Source: Herbihabitans rhizosphaerae (GTDB lineage Bacteria; Actinomycetota; Actinomycetes; Mycobacteriales; Pseudonocardiaceae). From it: a DNA stretch of 64,000 nt. Both the position numbers and the translations under genes were made by a program. The DNA lies in contig NZ_SGWQ01000010.1 of assembly GCF_004216555.1 (NCBI RefSeq), positions 62,001-126,000 on the forward strand. Direction: 5' to 3'. This document shows, piece by piece, positions 45,591-53,949 of this stretch; the first letter of the stretch is position 1, and every line of letters starts with the position of its first letter. The notes beneath the pieces are model-generated. The model was not told where the DNA came from. It saw only the letters and a list, made by a program, of their open reading frames with translations, and searched no databases.

Positions 45591-47192
45591 TCAGGCGTCC
45601 TCAATGATCAGGTCGGCGGCCCGCCAGCCCAGTGCGGAGACCGGGCCGTTGAGGTTGCCGGAGACCAGAGTGGGGAACACCGAGGCGTCGACGACGCGCA
45701 GGTTGGCCACGCCGCGCACGCGCAGCCGCGAGTCGACCACGTCGTCGTCGTTCGGGCCCATCGCGCACGTCCCGACGGCGTGGTAGCCGGCACTGCCCAC
45801 GGTCAGCGCGAAGTCCTGGATCTCCTGGTCGGTGTCGACCTCGGGGCCGGGCAGGGTTTCCCGCTCGACCCGCTTGGCCAGCGGGCCGGTGCCGAACAGG
45901 CCGCGCAGGGTGCGGAAGATCGCCACCGTCGTGGTGCGGTCGTACTCGGTGTCGAGGTAGTTGGCGTCGATGTCCACCGGCGCGTCGGGATCCGCCGAGG
46001 TGATCCGCACGCTGCCCTCGCTGGTCGGCCGCAGCGCGTAGCCGATGCCCATCATGCCGGGCTCGCGTTCGATCTCCAGCGCCTTGCCCTGCTCCCGGGG
46101 CGCGATCGAGAACGGCGCGATCTGGAACTGCGCGTCCGGGCGGTCGAGGTCCGGCCGGGTCTTGAAGAACCCGACGATCTCGAACGCGGGCGCGGCGAGC
46201 ACCCCGGTCTGGCTCGTCTGGTACTCGACCATCGCCGCCTGCTGGCCCTCGGGAGTGCTCAGAATCTTGTTGTAGCCGAGGTCCTCGGTGAGGCGGACCT
46301 GCATCTGGAACGCGCGGTGCTCGCGCATCCGGGCGCCGACATTCGGGCTGTCCACCACGACGTCGACACCGGCTTCGCGCAGCGTCTCGGCGGGGCCGAC
46401 ACCGGAGAGCTGGAGGATCTTGGGACTGGCGAGCGCACCGGCGGCGAGGATCACCTCGCGGGTGGCCGTGGCCTCGAACGCCTCGCCGTCCTGCCGCCCC
46501 AGCACGCCGACCGCGCGACCGTCCTCGATCACCACCCGGTCGACCGTCGTGTGCACGGCGACGGTGAGGTTGTCCCGCTCGGCGACCGGGTGCAGGAACG
46601 CGCCGGCCGCGCTGACCCGCAGGCCGTCGCGGATCGTGGCCATCGTGTAGCCGACGCGCTCGTCGTCGTTCTCGTTGAGGTCCTCCGCGCGCTGCCAGCC
46701 GAGCTCGCCGCCGGCGTCGATCACGTCGTCGAGCAGCGGGTCGCCCTCGGTGCGGGTGGACACCCGCAGCGGCCCGCCGGCGCCGCGGACGTCGGACGCG
46801 CCGAATGGATTGTCCTCGATCTCCTTGTAGGCGGCCAGAATGTGGTCCCAGCCCCAACCCGGGTTGCCGAGCCGCTCCAGCTCGTCGTAGTCCTCGCGGC
46901 TGCCTCGGTTGTAGACCATGCCGTTGACCGAGCTGGACCCGCCGAGCGTCTTGCCGCGCAGCCAGACCTCTGGCTCGCCCGCGGGTCCGAACGGGTGGGT
47001 CGGGTGGAACCACATGGCGTCCGGGTCGCCGAACAGTTGGGCGGCCGCGCCCGGTATGGAGATCATCGGATTGGTGTCCTGGTCACCCGCCTCGATCAGC
47101 AGCACGGAGACGTCCGGGTCCGCGGAGAGACGATTGGCCAGCGCACATCCCGCCGGCCCGGCACCCACGATGACGTAGTCGAACTCTGCCAC
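45591..47192 (-). CDS. GMC-family FAD oxidoreductase
   Basis: 533 residues, glucose-methanol-choline oxidoreductase fold. FAD motif IVGAGPAGCALANRL at the N-terminus, then LGGSSSVNGMVYNRGSREDYD. The C-terminal active-site pair is seen in YHAVGTCAMG (His) and SGNLNGPV (Asn). GTG 47192 is chosen for its GGGAG site and direct start at the FAD motif; upstream ATG codons are less well placed. It converges on the P450 with a 3-nt gap, and could oxidise an alcohol made by it, or be unrelated. Confidence 0.9.
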   Translation of the reverse strand: MAEFDYVIVGAGPAGCALANRLSADPDVSVLLIEAGDQDTNPMISIPGAAAQLFGDPDAMWFHPTHPFGPAGEPEVWLRGKTLGGSSSVNGMVYNRGSREDYDELERLGNPGWGWDHILAAYKEIEDNPFGASDVRGAGGPLRVSTRTEGDPLLDDVIDAGGELGWQRAEDLNENDDERVGYTMATIRDGLRVSAAGAFLHPVAERDNLTVAVHTTVDRVVIEDGRAVGVLGRQDGEAFEATATREVILAAGALASPKILQLSGVGPAETLREAGVDVVVDSPNVGARMREHRAFQMQVRLTEDLGYNKILSTPEGQQAAMVEYQTSQTGVLAAPAFEIVGFFKTRPDLDRPDAQFQIAPFSIAPREQGKALEIEREPGMMGIGYALRPTSEGSVRITSADPDAPVDIDANYLDTEYDRTTTVAIFRTLRGLFGTGPLAKRVERETLPGPEVDTDQEIQDFALTVGSAGYHAVGTCAMGPNDDDVVDSRLRVRGVANLRVVDASVFPTLVSGNLNGPVSALGWRAADLIIEDA

Positions 47193-47383
47193 GGAGAACT
47201 CCCGTCGTTGCTGGATCATGACCTGCCGACGTCCGGCAGGCGGCACGCTAGTACGCCTGATCGACTGGCGGTAGAACTATTTTCGAACCGCACCTGTAGT
47301 GGGTTCACACCACAGCGTTAACCCGATAGTGTGCCGACATTGATCGATCCGGGCGGTGGGTAGATCAGGTTAGGAGTCCGGTT

Positions 47384-49825
47384 GTGCGGCTTGCTCCCGG
47401 AAAGAGCAGCGGGCTTCGGAGCATCAGGCTGCGGATGCTCGCCATCGTGCTCATTCCGAGTGCGGCGCTGTTGATCCTCGGTGTCGGCGCGTCCGGCTAC
47501 CTGGTCTATCAGGGATCCACGGCCCAGGATTGGGCCACGACCATGCGGGAAACCGCGCCACCCGGCACCCAGTTCGTCGCGGAGGTCGAGGAAGAGCGCC
47601 GGCTGAGCCTGTTCCGCCTCGGCGGGGAGCGGGCGGCCGCCGAGCCGCTCGCGGCGCAGCGACAGCGGCTCGACACGTCCCTGCTGGGCATGCAGTCGAT
47701 GTCGGCCAGCTTCTCCAAGCTGAACCCGGACGCGCTGAAAGAAGGCAACGAGGCCTTCCAGAAGGTGCTCGCGATGCTCCCGACGATCCGTCAGGGAGTC
47801 GACGCGGGCCAGGCGCCTCCGATGGACGTCTACGCGTACTACAGCGGGTTGACCGAGGCCGTCCGGATGGGTGTGCAGGGCCTGGCGAAGACCGCGCCGG
47901 ACCCGGTGACCGCGGTGGAGGAGTCGACCTCGGTCACCGTGTTCACCGCCGCGGACGCCATGTCCAGGGGCCACGCCCTCGCGGTCGGCGCGGTGGTCAA
48001 CGGCGGGCTGTCCGTCGCGGAGTACCAGGAGTTCTCCCGGCAGGTCGGCCGCTACCGCACCACGATGGAATCCACGGTCCCGCTGCTGAGCAAGCCGCTG
48101 CAGGAGCGCTACGCCACGCTGGCCGCGAGCGACCAGTGGAAGCGGCTCGGCGAGGTGGAGAACGCGCTGCTGCTGCGCGGGCCCCGGCCGGGTCCGGCGC
48201 GCGACCTGCGGCCGTTGCCGATCAGCATTCCGGACTGGCAGGCCTCGGCGTCCCACGTGAACACCGAGCTGCTCGACATGTACTCCGAGCACCACAGCTA
48301 CGCCCAGTCCGTCGCCGAGGAGACCGGCGAGCGCACCTTCGTCAACTCGCTGCTGGCCGGCGGCGGGATCCTGCTGCTCACGATCATCGCGACCTGGGTC
48401 GCCATCGTGCTGTCCAACCGGGTGGTCCGGCGGTTGAAGAAGCTGCGCGCCGAGACGCTGGAGCTGGCCGACAAGCGCCTGCCGATGATCGTCGACCGGT
48501 TGCGCGGCGGCGAGCAGATCGACGTCGCCCGCGAGGTGCCGCCACTGGACCACGGCGCGGACGAGATCGGCCAGGTCGCCGAGGCGTTCAACAAGGCCCA
48601 GCGCACCGCGGTCATCGCGGCCGCGCAGGAGGCCGAGATCCAGAACGGCGTCAAGGCGGTGTTCCTCAACATCGCCCACCGCAGCCAGGTCGTGGTGCGC
48701 CGCCAGCTCGAGGTGCTGGACAAGGCCGAACGCGAGCAGGAGGACCCCGACCAGCTCGAGTGGCTGTTCCAGCTCGACCACCTGGCCACCCGCGCGCGGC
48801 GCAACGCGGAGAACCTGATCATCCTCGGCGGGGAGCAGCCGGGTCGCCAGTGGCGCAACCCGGTGCCACTGCTGGAGATCGTGCGCAGCGCGATCGGCGA
48901 GACCGAGCAGTACCGCCGCGTGCAGACCGGCCGGCTGCCCGATCTGGCGATCTCGGGGGCCGCGGTCGCCGACCTCATCCACCTGCTCGCCGAGCTGGTG
49001 GACAACGCGACCCAGTTCTCTCCGCCGGACTCGCGGGTGGAGGTGCGCGGCAACACGGTGGGCAAGGGCGTCGTGGTCGAGATCGAGGACCAGGGCCTCG
49101 GCATCCTCACCGACATTCGCGAGGGCATCAACACCTCGCTGCAGAACCCGCCGGACTTCAGCGTGATGGCGCTGTCCGAGGAGACACAGCTGGGCCTGTT
49201 CGTGGTGTCCCAGCTGGCCGCGCGGCACGGCATCAGCGTCACGCTGGTGGACTCCGCGTACGGCGGAATCCGGGCGATCGTGCTGATTCGGTCGGCGATC
49301 ATCGCGCAGGACCCGGACGAGCCGGCTCCCGCGGAGCAACCGCAGGAAGGCGCCACCGAGCGGGAGCCGGATATCCTGCGGCGGCTGCGAAGGCTGTCGG
49401 ACTACTCGGCGCACGAGTACTACTCGTCGGCGGCGCCCACCCAGGTGCTGGACGCTCCGGCGACGAGCACGGGTTCGACGGAAGCCGACCCGGCGGTCCA
49501 GTGGCCGCAACAAGAGGTATCGAACGGTGCGCACCACTCCGAGGTCGCCGATCAGCGTGGCTCGGCGCCGACAGAGGTGATCACGGGTAACGGCCGCAAC
49601 GGGGGCGGCGATGCCCAACGGGCCGAGGACGGGCGGCCGGAACTGCCGCGCAGGCGGCGGCAGGCCAATCTCGCGCCACAACTGGCCAGCGAAACCGAGC
49701 TACCGGTGGAGCAGAGCCAGACCCAGCCGGACGACGATGCCGACGGCGTCTCCACCGCCGAGCGTGCTCGCGACCGGATGGCGGCCTTTCAGCGGGGTAC
49801 CCGGGAGGGGCGGGCGGCACCGTGA
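47384..49825 (+). CDS. cvnA: Conservon sensor-kinase-like protein CvnA
   Basis: 813 residues. Transmembrane helices near residues 17-42 and 320-345 enclose an extracellular helical sensor of the nitrate-sensing-like type. A HAMP linker follows, then NIAHRSQVVVRRQL in place of a canonical dimerisation histidine box, then a histidine-kinase ATPase domain (ELVDNATQFSPPDS, DQGLGI). The last 170 residues are acidic and disordered. This is the first protein of a conservon, a membrane complex that relays signals to a small GTPase. GTG with TAGGAG upstream. Confidence 0.92.
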   Translation: MRLAPGKSSGLRSIRLRMLAIVLIPSAALLILGVGASGYLVYQGSTAQDWATTMRETAPPGTQFVAEVEEERRLSLFRLGGERAAAEPLAAQRQRLDTSLLGMQSMSASFSKLNPDALKEGNEAFQKVLAMLPTIRQGVDAGQAPPMDVYAYYSGLTEAVRMGVQGLAKTAPDPVTAVEESTSVTVFTAADAMSRGHALAVGAVVNGGLSVAEYQEFSRQVGRYRTTMESTVPLLSKPLQERYATLAASDQWKRLGEVENALLLRGPRPGPARDLRPLPISIPDWQASASHVNTELLDMYSEHHSYAQSVAEETGERTFVNSLLAGGGILLLTIIATWVAIVLSNRVVRRLKKLRAETLELADKRLPMIVDRLRGGEQIDVAREVPPLDHGADEIGQVAEAFNKAQRTAVIAAAQEAEIQNGVKAVFLNIAHRSQVVVRRQLEVLDKAEREQEDPDQLEWLFQLDHLATRARRNAENLIILGGEQPGRQWRNPVPLLEIVRSAIGETEQYRRVQTGRLPDLAISGAAVADLIHLLAELVDNATQFSPPDSRVEVRGNTVGKGVVVEIEDQGLGILTDIREGINTSLQNPPDFSVMALSEETQLGLFVVSQLAARHGISVTLVDSAYGGIRAIVLIRSAIIAQDPDEPAPAEQPQEGATEREPDILRRLRRLSDYSAHEYYSSAAPTQVLDAPATSTGSTEADPAVQWPQQEVSNGAHHSEVADQRGSAPTEVITGNGRNGGGDAQRAEDGRPELPRRRRQANLAPQLASETELPVEQSQTQPDDDADGVSTAERARDRMAAFQRGTREGRAAP

Positions 49826-49873
49826 GTTGGTCGTCCGCCTGATGTTCGTCGAGTCGATCAAGACAGGGGAGCC

Positions 49874-50281
49874 ATGGAGAACTCCGGCACGACCGATCTG
49901 AACTGGTTGCTTGACGACCTGGTCACGCGGGCGGTTGGTGCGCGACACGCGGTCGTGTTGTCCACCGACGGCCTGTGCGTCGGCCGGTCCCGCGACCTGA
50001 ACAGGGAGGACAGCGAACAGCTTTCGGCGATGGCGTCGGCGTTCCAGAGCCTCGCCAGGGGCGTCGGGCGCCACTTCGAGGGCGGTGAGGTCCGGCAGAC
50101 GGTCGTCGAACTGGACAACGCCTACCTCGTGGTGACCTCGGCGGGCACCGGCGCCTGCCTCGCGCTGATCGCCTCCGAGGACGCCGACATCGGCATGCTG
50201 GCCTACGAGATGAACATCATGGTCAAGAAGGTCGGCGCTTACCTTGTGGCGAAGCCGCGTGTATCCGGCTTCCACATGTGA
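49874..50281 (+). CDS. cvnB: Conservon roadblock/LC7 protein CvnB
   Basis: 135 residues of the roadblock/LC7 fold: WLLDDLVTRAVGARHAVVLS opens it and MVKKVGAYLVAKPR closes it. In conservons this protein regulates nucleotide cycling of the CvnD GTPase. The stop overlaps the GTG of cvnC (GTGA). Confidence 0.93.
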   Translation: MENSGTTDLNWLLDDLVTRAVGARHAVVLSTDGLCVGRSRDLNREDSEQLSAMASAFQSLARGVGRHFEGGEVRQTVVELDNAYLVVTSAGTGACLALIASEDADIGMLAYEMNIMVKKVGAYLVAKPRVSGFHM

Positions 50282-50664
50282 CCGCGCCCATGAAGCACGG
50301 TCGGGAGTCCTGGTACGACGACGAGGCCGGTCCGCTGGTCCGGCCCTACACCGTGACGCGCGGTCGTACCAGGTCGGGTCATGGCCTCGACCTGGACATG
50401 ATCACGCTCGTGGTGAGCAACGCGTCCGGTCACACCGTGGTGGATCCGGAGTACGCGCAGATCCTGCGGATGTGTCGGTACCCGCTGTCGATCGCGGAGG
50501 TCAGCGCCAAGCTCGGGCTGCCGCTGGCGGTGATCAAGATCCTGATCGCCGACCTGATCGAGGACGGACTGCTGATCTTCCGTTCGCCCCCCTCGCCCCT
50601 GGACACGGAGACCCCGGACATGGACATCCTGCAGGCGGTACTCGATGGCATCCGTAGGCTCTGA
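50278..50664 (+). CDS. cvnC: Conservon DUF742 protein CvnC
   Basis: 128 residues, DUF742 family: LVRPYTVTRGRTRSG, then PLSIAEVSAKLGLPLAVIKILIADL, a winged-helix-like segment. It links the kinase-like and GTPase components. It overlaps cvnB by 4 nt and cvnD by 20 nt. Confidence 0.93.
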   Translation: MTAPMKHGRESWYDDEAGPLVRPYTVTRGRTRSGHGLDLDMITLVVSNASGHTVVDPEYAQILRMCRYPLSIAEVSAKLGLPLAVIKILIADLIEDGLLIFRSPPSPLDTETPDMDILQAVLDGIRRL

Positions 50665-51235
50665 CCCGCGCACCGAGCCGGGACTCGGGACATCGGCGGT
50701 CAAGGTGCTGATCGCCGGCGGCTTCGGCGTCGGCAAGACCACGATGGTCGCCTCGGTGAGCGAGGTGGCGCCGCTGCGCACCGAGGAGCGCATCAGCGAC
50801 ATGGGCGGGAAGGTCGACGACCTCGGCGGCGTGGAGGGCAAGAACACCACGACGGTGGCGCTGGACTTCGGCCGCATCACGATCAACGAATCGCTGATCC
50901 TGTACCTGTTCGGCACGCCGGGCCAGGAGCGGTTCTGGTTCATGTGGGACGAGCTGTCCCTGGGCGCGCTCGGCGCGGTGGTGCTCGCCGACACCCGCAG
51001 GCTGGACCGCTGTTTCGCCGCCGTGGACTACTTCGAGCGGCGCCAGATCCCGTTCGTCCTCGCGGTCAACAACTTCTTCGGCGAGCAGCGCTACACCGTC
51101 GATGAGGTCCGCGACGCCGCCGACCTGGACTCCAACGTGCCGATCATGCAGTGCGACGTGCGCCAGCGGGAGTCCAGCAAGGTCGTCCTGTCCACCCTGC
51201 TGGAACACCTCATGACGATGGCCGCACAACGCTGA
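50645..51235 (+). CDS. cvnD: Conservon small GTPase CvnD
   Basis: 196 residues. The P-loop GGFGVGKTT, switch region TTTVALDFG and the DxxG-equivalent LFGTPGQERF identify the conservon GTPase. The guanine-specificity motif is NNFF where NKxD is usual, as common in this family. It ends the four-gene unit. Conservons are often associated with P450 genes, and this one sits immediately beside the terpenoid cluster. Confidence 0.93.
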   Translation: MASVGSDPRTEPGLGTSAVKVLIAGGFGVGKTTMVASVSEVAPLRTEERISDMGGKVDDLGGVEGKNTTTVALDFGRITINESLILYLFGTPGQERFWFMWDELSLGALGAVVLADTRRLDRCFAAVDYFERRQIPFVLAVNNFFGEQRYTVDEVRDAADLDSNVPIMQCDVRQRESSKVVLSTLLEHLMTMAAQR

Positions 51236-51307
51236 CCTCCGCCAGGGCGACTGCCGAACACGCCGTGCTGTCCGAAACTTAGCGATCGCTCCGTTCATGT
51301 TTTGCGT

Positions 51308-51325
51308 ACTTTAGCCCGCTAAAGT
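51308..51325. repeat. Short palindrome with AGCCCGCTAAA core
   Basis: ACTTTAGCCCGCTAAAGT, identical to the copy at 23589-23606, lying between the convergent stops of cvnD (51235) and the NAD(P)-binding gene (51361). Confidence 0.8.
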
Positions 51326-51360
51326 CCCTCGGCCACGGAGAAAGCCCAGGTCACGCAAGA

Positions 51361-51972
51361 TCAATAGGCAGCGGTGAATCTGGTCCGGCGGTGTTTGGGG
51401 TGCTCGATCTCGTCCAGGAGTACTACCGCGAGGTCCTCGATCGAGATCGTCGACTCGCCGTTCGCGTCCACGACCAGCTCGTCGGACCCCAGCCGGTAGA
51501 CGCCGGTGCGCTCGCCCGGCACCAGGTTCGCAGGCGGGCTCAGATACGTCCAGTCCACTGTGGACTCACGGAGGACCGCGTGCTGTTCGGCGCACGCGCG
51601 GGCGATGTCGGCGGCCACCTCGGGCAGGTATCTCCGGTCGTCCAGCACCAGGCCGCCGCCCGGCGCGCGCAGGGTGGCCGCGCCGCCGACGAGCAGCAGC
51701 CGGGTGCCGGACCGGGCCACGCCGGCCAGCAGCGCCTTCGCGGTCTCGACCAACTCGTGCTCGCTGCCGTCCGGCGGGCGGGTGGCGCTGATCGCGGCGT
51801 CGTGGTCCCCGGTCAGTCGGGCTACATCGTCCACAGTGGACGCATCGCCCCGGACCTCGTTGGGGTGCAACGGTTTCCGCACGACGGCGGTCACCCGGTG
51901 GCCACGGGACTCGGCTTCGGCGACGACCCGCCGGCCGACAGATCCACGTGCTCCGAAAACGACGATTCGCAT
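51361..51972 (-). CDS. NAD(P)-binding atypical SDR protein
   Basis: 203 residues. MRIVVFGARGSVGRRVVAEA is the glycine-rich Rossmann motif of NmrA/atypical SDR proteins; RLLLVGGAATL and VDWTYLSPPANL fit the family. No YxxxK pair is evident, so it may be a sensor or flavin reductase-like enzyme. ATG 51972 lies inside the EamA gene, overlapping it by 82 nt, so the two are probably read from one message. Confidence 0.82.
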   Translation of the reverse strand: MRIVVFGARGSVGRRVVAEAESRGHRVTAVVRKPLHPNEVRGDASTVDDVARLTGDHDAAISATRPPDGSEHELVETAKALLAGVARSGTRLLLVGGAATLRAPGGGLVLDDRRYLPEVAADIARACAEQHAVLRESTVDWTYLSPPANLVPGERTGVYRLGSDELVVDANGESTISIEDLAVVLLDEIEHPKHRRTRFTAAY

Positions 51973-52841
51973 GTCTTCTCCTTGGGGGTACGGGTCCGGC
52001 GGATGTTCTGTCCGACGACGGCGCCCACCGCGAGCAACGCTCCGAGGGCTTGCAGGGCGGTGAGGCTCTGGCCGAGCACGATCCAGCCCAGCGCGGTGGC
52101 CACGAGCGGGCTGAGCACGCCGAGGAACGTGACGTTGGTCGGCGAGAGCGCGCGGATGCCGCGGAACCACAGCACATAGGCGAGCGCCGCGCCGATGGTT
52201 GTCAGGTAGGTGTACCCGGCGATGTTGCCGGCGGTCAGCACCGGTGGCCCTCCCTCGACGAGCAGGGCTACCGGGAGCAGTAGCAGTCCACCCGCGACGA
52301 GCTGCCAGCTCGTGGTGGTCAGCGGCGACTCCGGCGAGGTCCACCGTTTGCTCAGCACCACGCCGAGCGCCATGGACAGCACTCCGCCGAGTGCCGCGGC
52401 CACGCCCAGGAAATCCAGCCGCGCGTCGGCCTTGAGTACCAGCAGGCCGACGCCCAGCACGCCGGCCGCACCCGCGACCAGCGTGCGGCCGGTCAGCCGC
52501 TCGCCGAGCAGCCCGACCGAGAACGCCGCGACGATCAGGGGTTGCAGCGCGCCGACGGTCGCGGCGACGCCGCCGGGCAGCCGGTAGGCCGCCACGAACA
52601 GCAGCGCCATGAAGACGGCCATGTTGAGCGCGCCGAGTACCAGCGCGCGCCACCACCACACCCCGCGCGGCAGCCGTCGCGTGAACGCGAGCAGCAGCAG
52701 ACCGGCCGGCAGGGTGCGCAGGAGCGCGGCGAGCAGCGGCCGGTCGGGCGGCAGGAGTTCGGTGGTGACCAGGTAGGTGGAGCCCCACACGGCGGGCGCC
52801 ACCGCGGTGACCAGCAGCACGGTCGTTCGATTGCTTAGCAC
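51891..52841 (-). CDS. EamA/DMT-family exporter
   Basis: 316 residues with about ten hydrophobic helices in two EamA repeats (PAVWGSTYLVTTELLP in the first; GVVLSKRWTSPESPL between them; ALAYVLWFRGIRALSPT in the second). The C-terminal tail of about 30 residues extends over the start of the NAD(P)-binding gene. The GTG start lies inside the MarR operator region, suggesting a leaderless or very short leader transcript. Confidence 0.88.
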   Translation of the reverse strand: MLSNRTTVLLVTAVAPAVWGSTYLVTTELLPPDRPLLAALLRTLPAGLLLLAFTRRLPRGVWWWRALVLGALNMAVFMALLFVAAYRLPGGVAATVGALQPLIVAAFSVGLLGERLTGRTLVAGAAGVLGVGLLVLKADARLDFLGVAAALGGVLSMALGVVLSKRWTSPESPLTTTSWQLVAGGLLLLPVALLVEGGPPVLTAGNIAGYTYLTTIGAALAYVLWFRGIRALSPTNVTFLGVLSPLVATALGWIVLGQSLTALQALGALLAVGAVVGQNIRRTRTPKEKTCESSFSEHVDLSAGGSSPKPSPVATG

Positions 52842-52898
52842 TAAACTAATGTACCTCAGCGCTAAACTAGTTTGTCAAGATGTCTTACCGCTAAACTG
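52836..52898. promoter_or_regulatory. Candidate MarR operator with three CTAAACT repeats
   Basis: CTAAACTA occurs at 52841-52848 and 52862-52869, and CTAAACTG at 52891-52898. The middle copy is part of the perfect palindrome AAACTAGTTT (52864-52873). The cluster fills the 62-bp gap between the divergent EamA and MarR genes and is distinctly AT-rich, as expected for a MarR-controlled divergent promoter. Confidence 0.75.
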
Positions 52899-52903
52899 TT
52901 CGC

Positions 52904-53401
52904 GTGGCGGATCACGTTGACATGGTGTTGCGGCAGTGGGCGGACGAGCGGCCAGACCTGGACGCCTCGCCGATGGCGATCGTGGGCCGGCTGAGCAGGC
53001 TGTCCCGCATGGTCGACAACGCGTTGACCGACTACTTCGCCGAGCATGGGCTGGACCGGGCGTCCGTCGACGTGCTGTTCACCCTGCGCCGCAGCGGCTC
53101 GCCGTACCGGCTGACACCGTCGGAGCTGACGCGCTCCTCGATGGTCACGTCCGGCGCGATCACCCAGCGGCTCGACCGGCTGGAGGCGCGCGGGCTGATC
53201 GCCAGGAGGCGCAGCGAGGCCGACGGTCGCGGTGTGGTCGTCGCGCTCACCGACGAAGGGCACGAGCTGACCGAGGCGGTGCTGCCCGGGCACCTCGACA
53301 ACGAGCGCAGGCTGTTCGACGCGCTCACTCCCAGCCAGCGTGACACGTTCGCTCGAACGCTGCGCAAAGTGCTGGAATCGTTGGGGGACAAGACGGATTG
53401 A
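52904..53401 (+). CDS. MarR-family transcriptional regulator
   Basis: 165 residues with a winged helix-turn-helix: LTPSELTRSSMVTSGAITQRLDRLEARGLI, then the wing ARRRSEADGRGVVVALTDEG. Likely a ligand-responsive repressor of the divergent EamA exporter and itself through the CTAAACT repeats. The GTG start is 6 nt after the last repeat. Confidence 0.9.
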   Translation: MADHVDMVLRQWADERPDLDASPMAIVGRLSRLSRMVDNALTDYFAEHGLDRASVDVLFTLRRSGSPYRLTPSELTRSSMVTSGAITQRLDRLEARGLIARRRSEADGRGVVVALTDEGHELTEAVLPGHLDNERRLFDALTPSQRDTFARTLRKVLESLGDKTD

Positions 53402-53402
53402 C

Positions 53403-53416
53403 TTCTAGTTAGCTAG
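53403..53416. promoter_or_regulatory. TCTAG/CTAGA dyad
   Basis: TCTAGTTAGCTAGA, perfect 5-bp arms around TTAG, between marR and the next small gene. It resembles the CTAG-containing palindrome of the MarR operator and might be a further site. Confidence 0.4.
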
Positions 53417-53429
53417 AGGTTCTACCGTT

Positions 53430-53741
53430 GTGATCATGACTGTTGTACTGCTTGGCAGAGAGCCGAAAGTCGTCAAGAGTGTCGGGTCCGAACTGCGTGC
53501 GCGAGGCTTCTCCGTCGTCGAGTGCACGGGTGACGACGAGGCCGTGGCCGCCGTCGATTCCGGCGACGCCACCGCCATCGTGATCGGTGGCGGCGTCGAA
53601 CCGGCGAGCCGCGAGCGGGTCACCTCGGCCGCGCGGGCGCACGGCGTCGCGGTGGTGGCCGGTCGGCGCGGCGACGGTCCGCTGGCCACCTACGTCGACG
53701 AGGTGCTGGTGCCCGAGCTGCGCGAGGTCAGCGCGGCATAA
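53430..53741 (+). CDS. Small Rossmann-like hypothetical protein
   Basis: 103 residues: MTVVLLGREPKVVKSVGSEL, then TAIVIGGGVEPASRERV and VAVVAGRRGDG. The layout suggests a truncated dinucleotide-binding or receiver-like fold, but no family was assigned. GTG 53430 is 8 nt from AGAGG; ATG 53436 is an alternative. Probably translated with marR, 28 nt upstream. Confidence 0.65.
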   Translation: MIMTVVLLGREPKVVKSVGSELRARGFSVVECTGDDEAVAAVDSGDATAIVIGGGVEPASRERVTSAARAHGVAVVAGRRGDGPLATYVDEVLVPELREVSAA

Positions 53742-53766
53742 CGCTGCTTCGCCTGTCCGCGCGACG

Positions 53767-53784
53767 AGCGGGATTAAGCCCGCT
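53767..53784. repeat. Short AGCGGG/CCCGCT palindrome
   Basis: AGCGGG pairs with CCCGCT around ATTAAG and is followed by GAAACC; it carries the AGCCCGCTGAA core. It lies in the convergent space between 53741 and 53950. Confidence 0.65.
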
Positions 53785-53872
53785 GAAACCTCTTCACGTC
53801 CAGCGCGCCCGTGGCGCTAGATGCGGGGATGAATCGGGCAAACAACCACAACTCGGGCCGCCAAGCGGGAAT

Positions 53873-53925
53873 GAGCCCGCTGAATCCCGTCCGTGGAGCG
53901 GGATTGAGCCCGCTGAATCCCGCTC
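53873..53925. repeat. Tandem pair of AGCCCGCTGAATCCCG palindromes
   Basis: Two adjacent units, the second (53896-53925) a perfect 10-bp inverted repeat GAGCGGGATT/AATCCCGCTC around GAGCCCGCTG. With the unit at 53767 this convergent gap holds three members of the palindrome family. Confidence 0.8.
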
Positions 53926-53949
53926 GCGTTCGGCGTGCGGTTGGCGAGG

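Noticed and set aside
47318-49681. Long - strand frame opposite cvnA
   Set aside because: Histidine/glutamine/arginine-rich antisense artefact of high GC; cvnA has all conservon domains.
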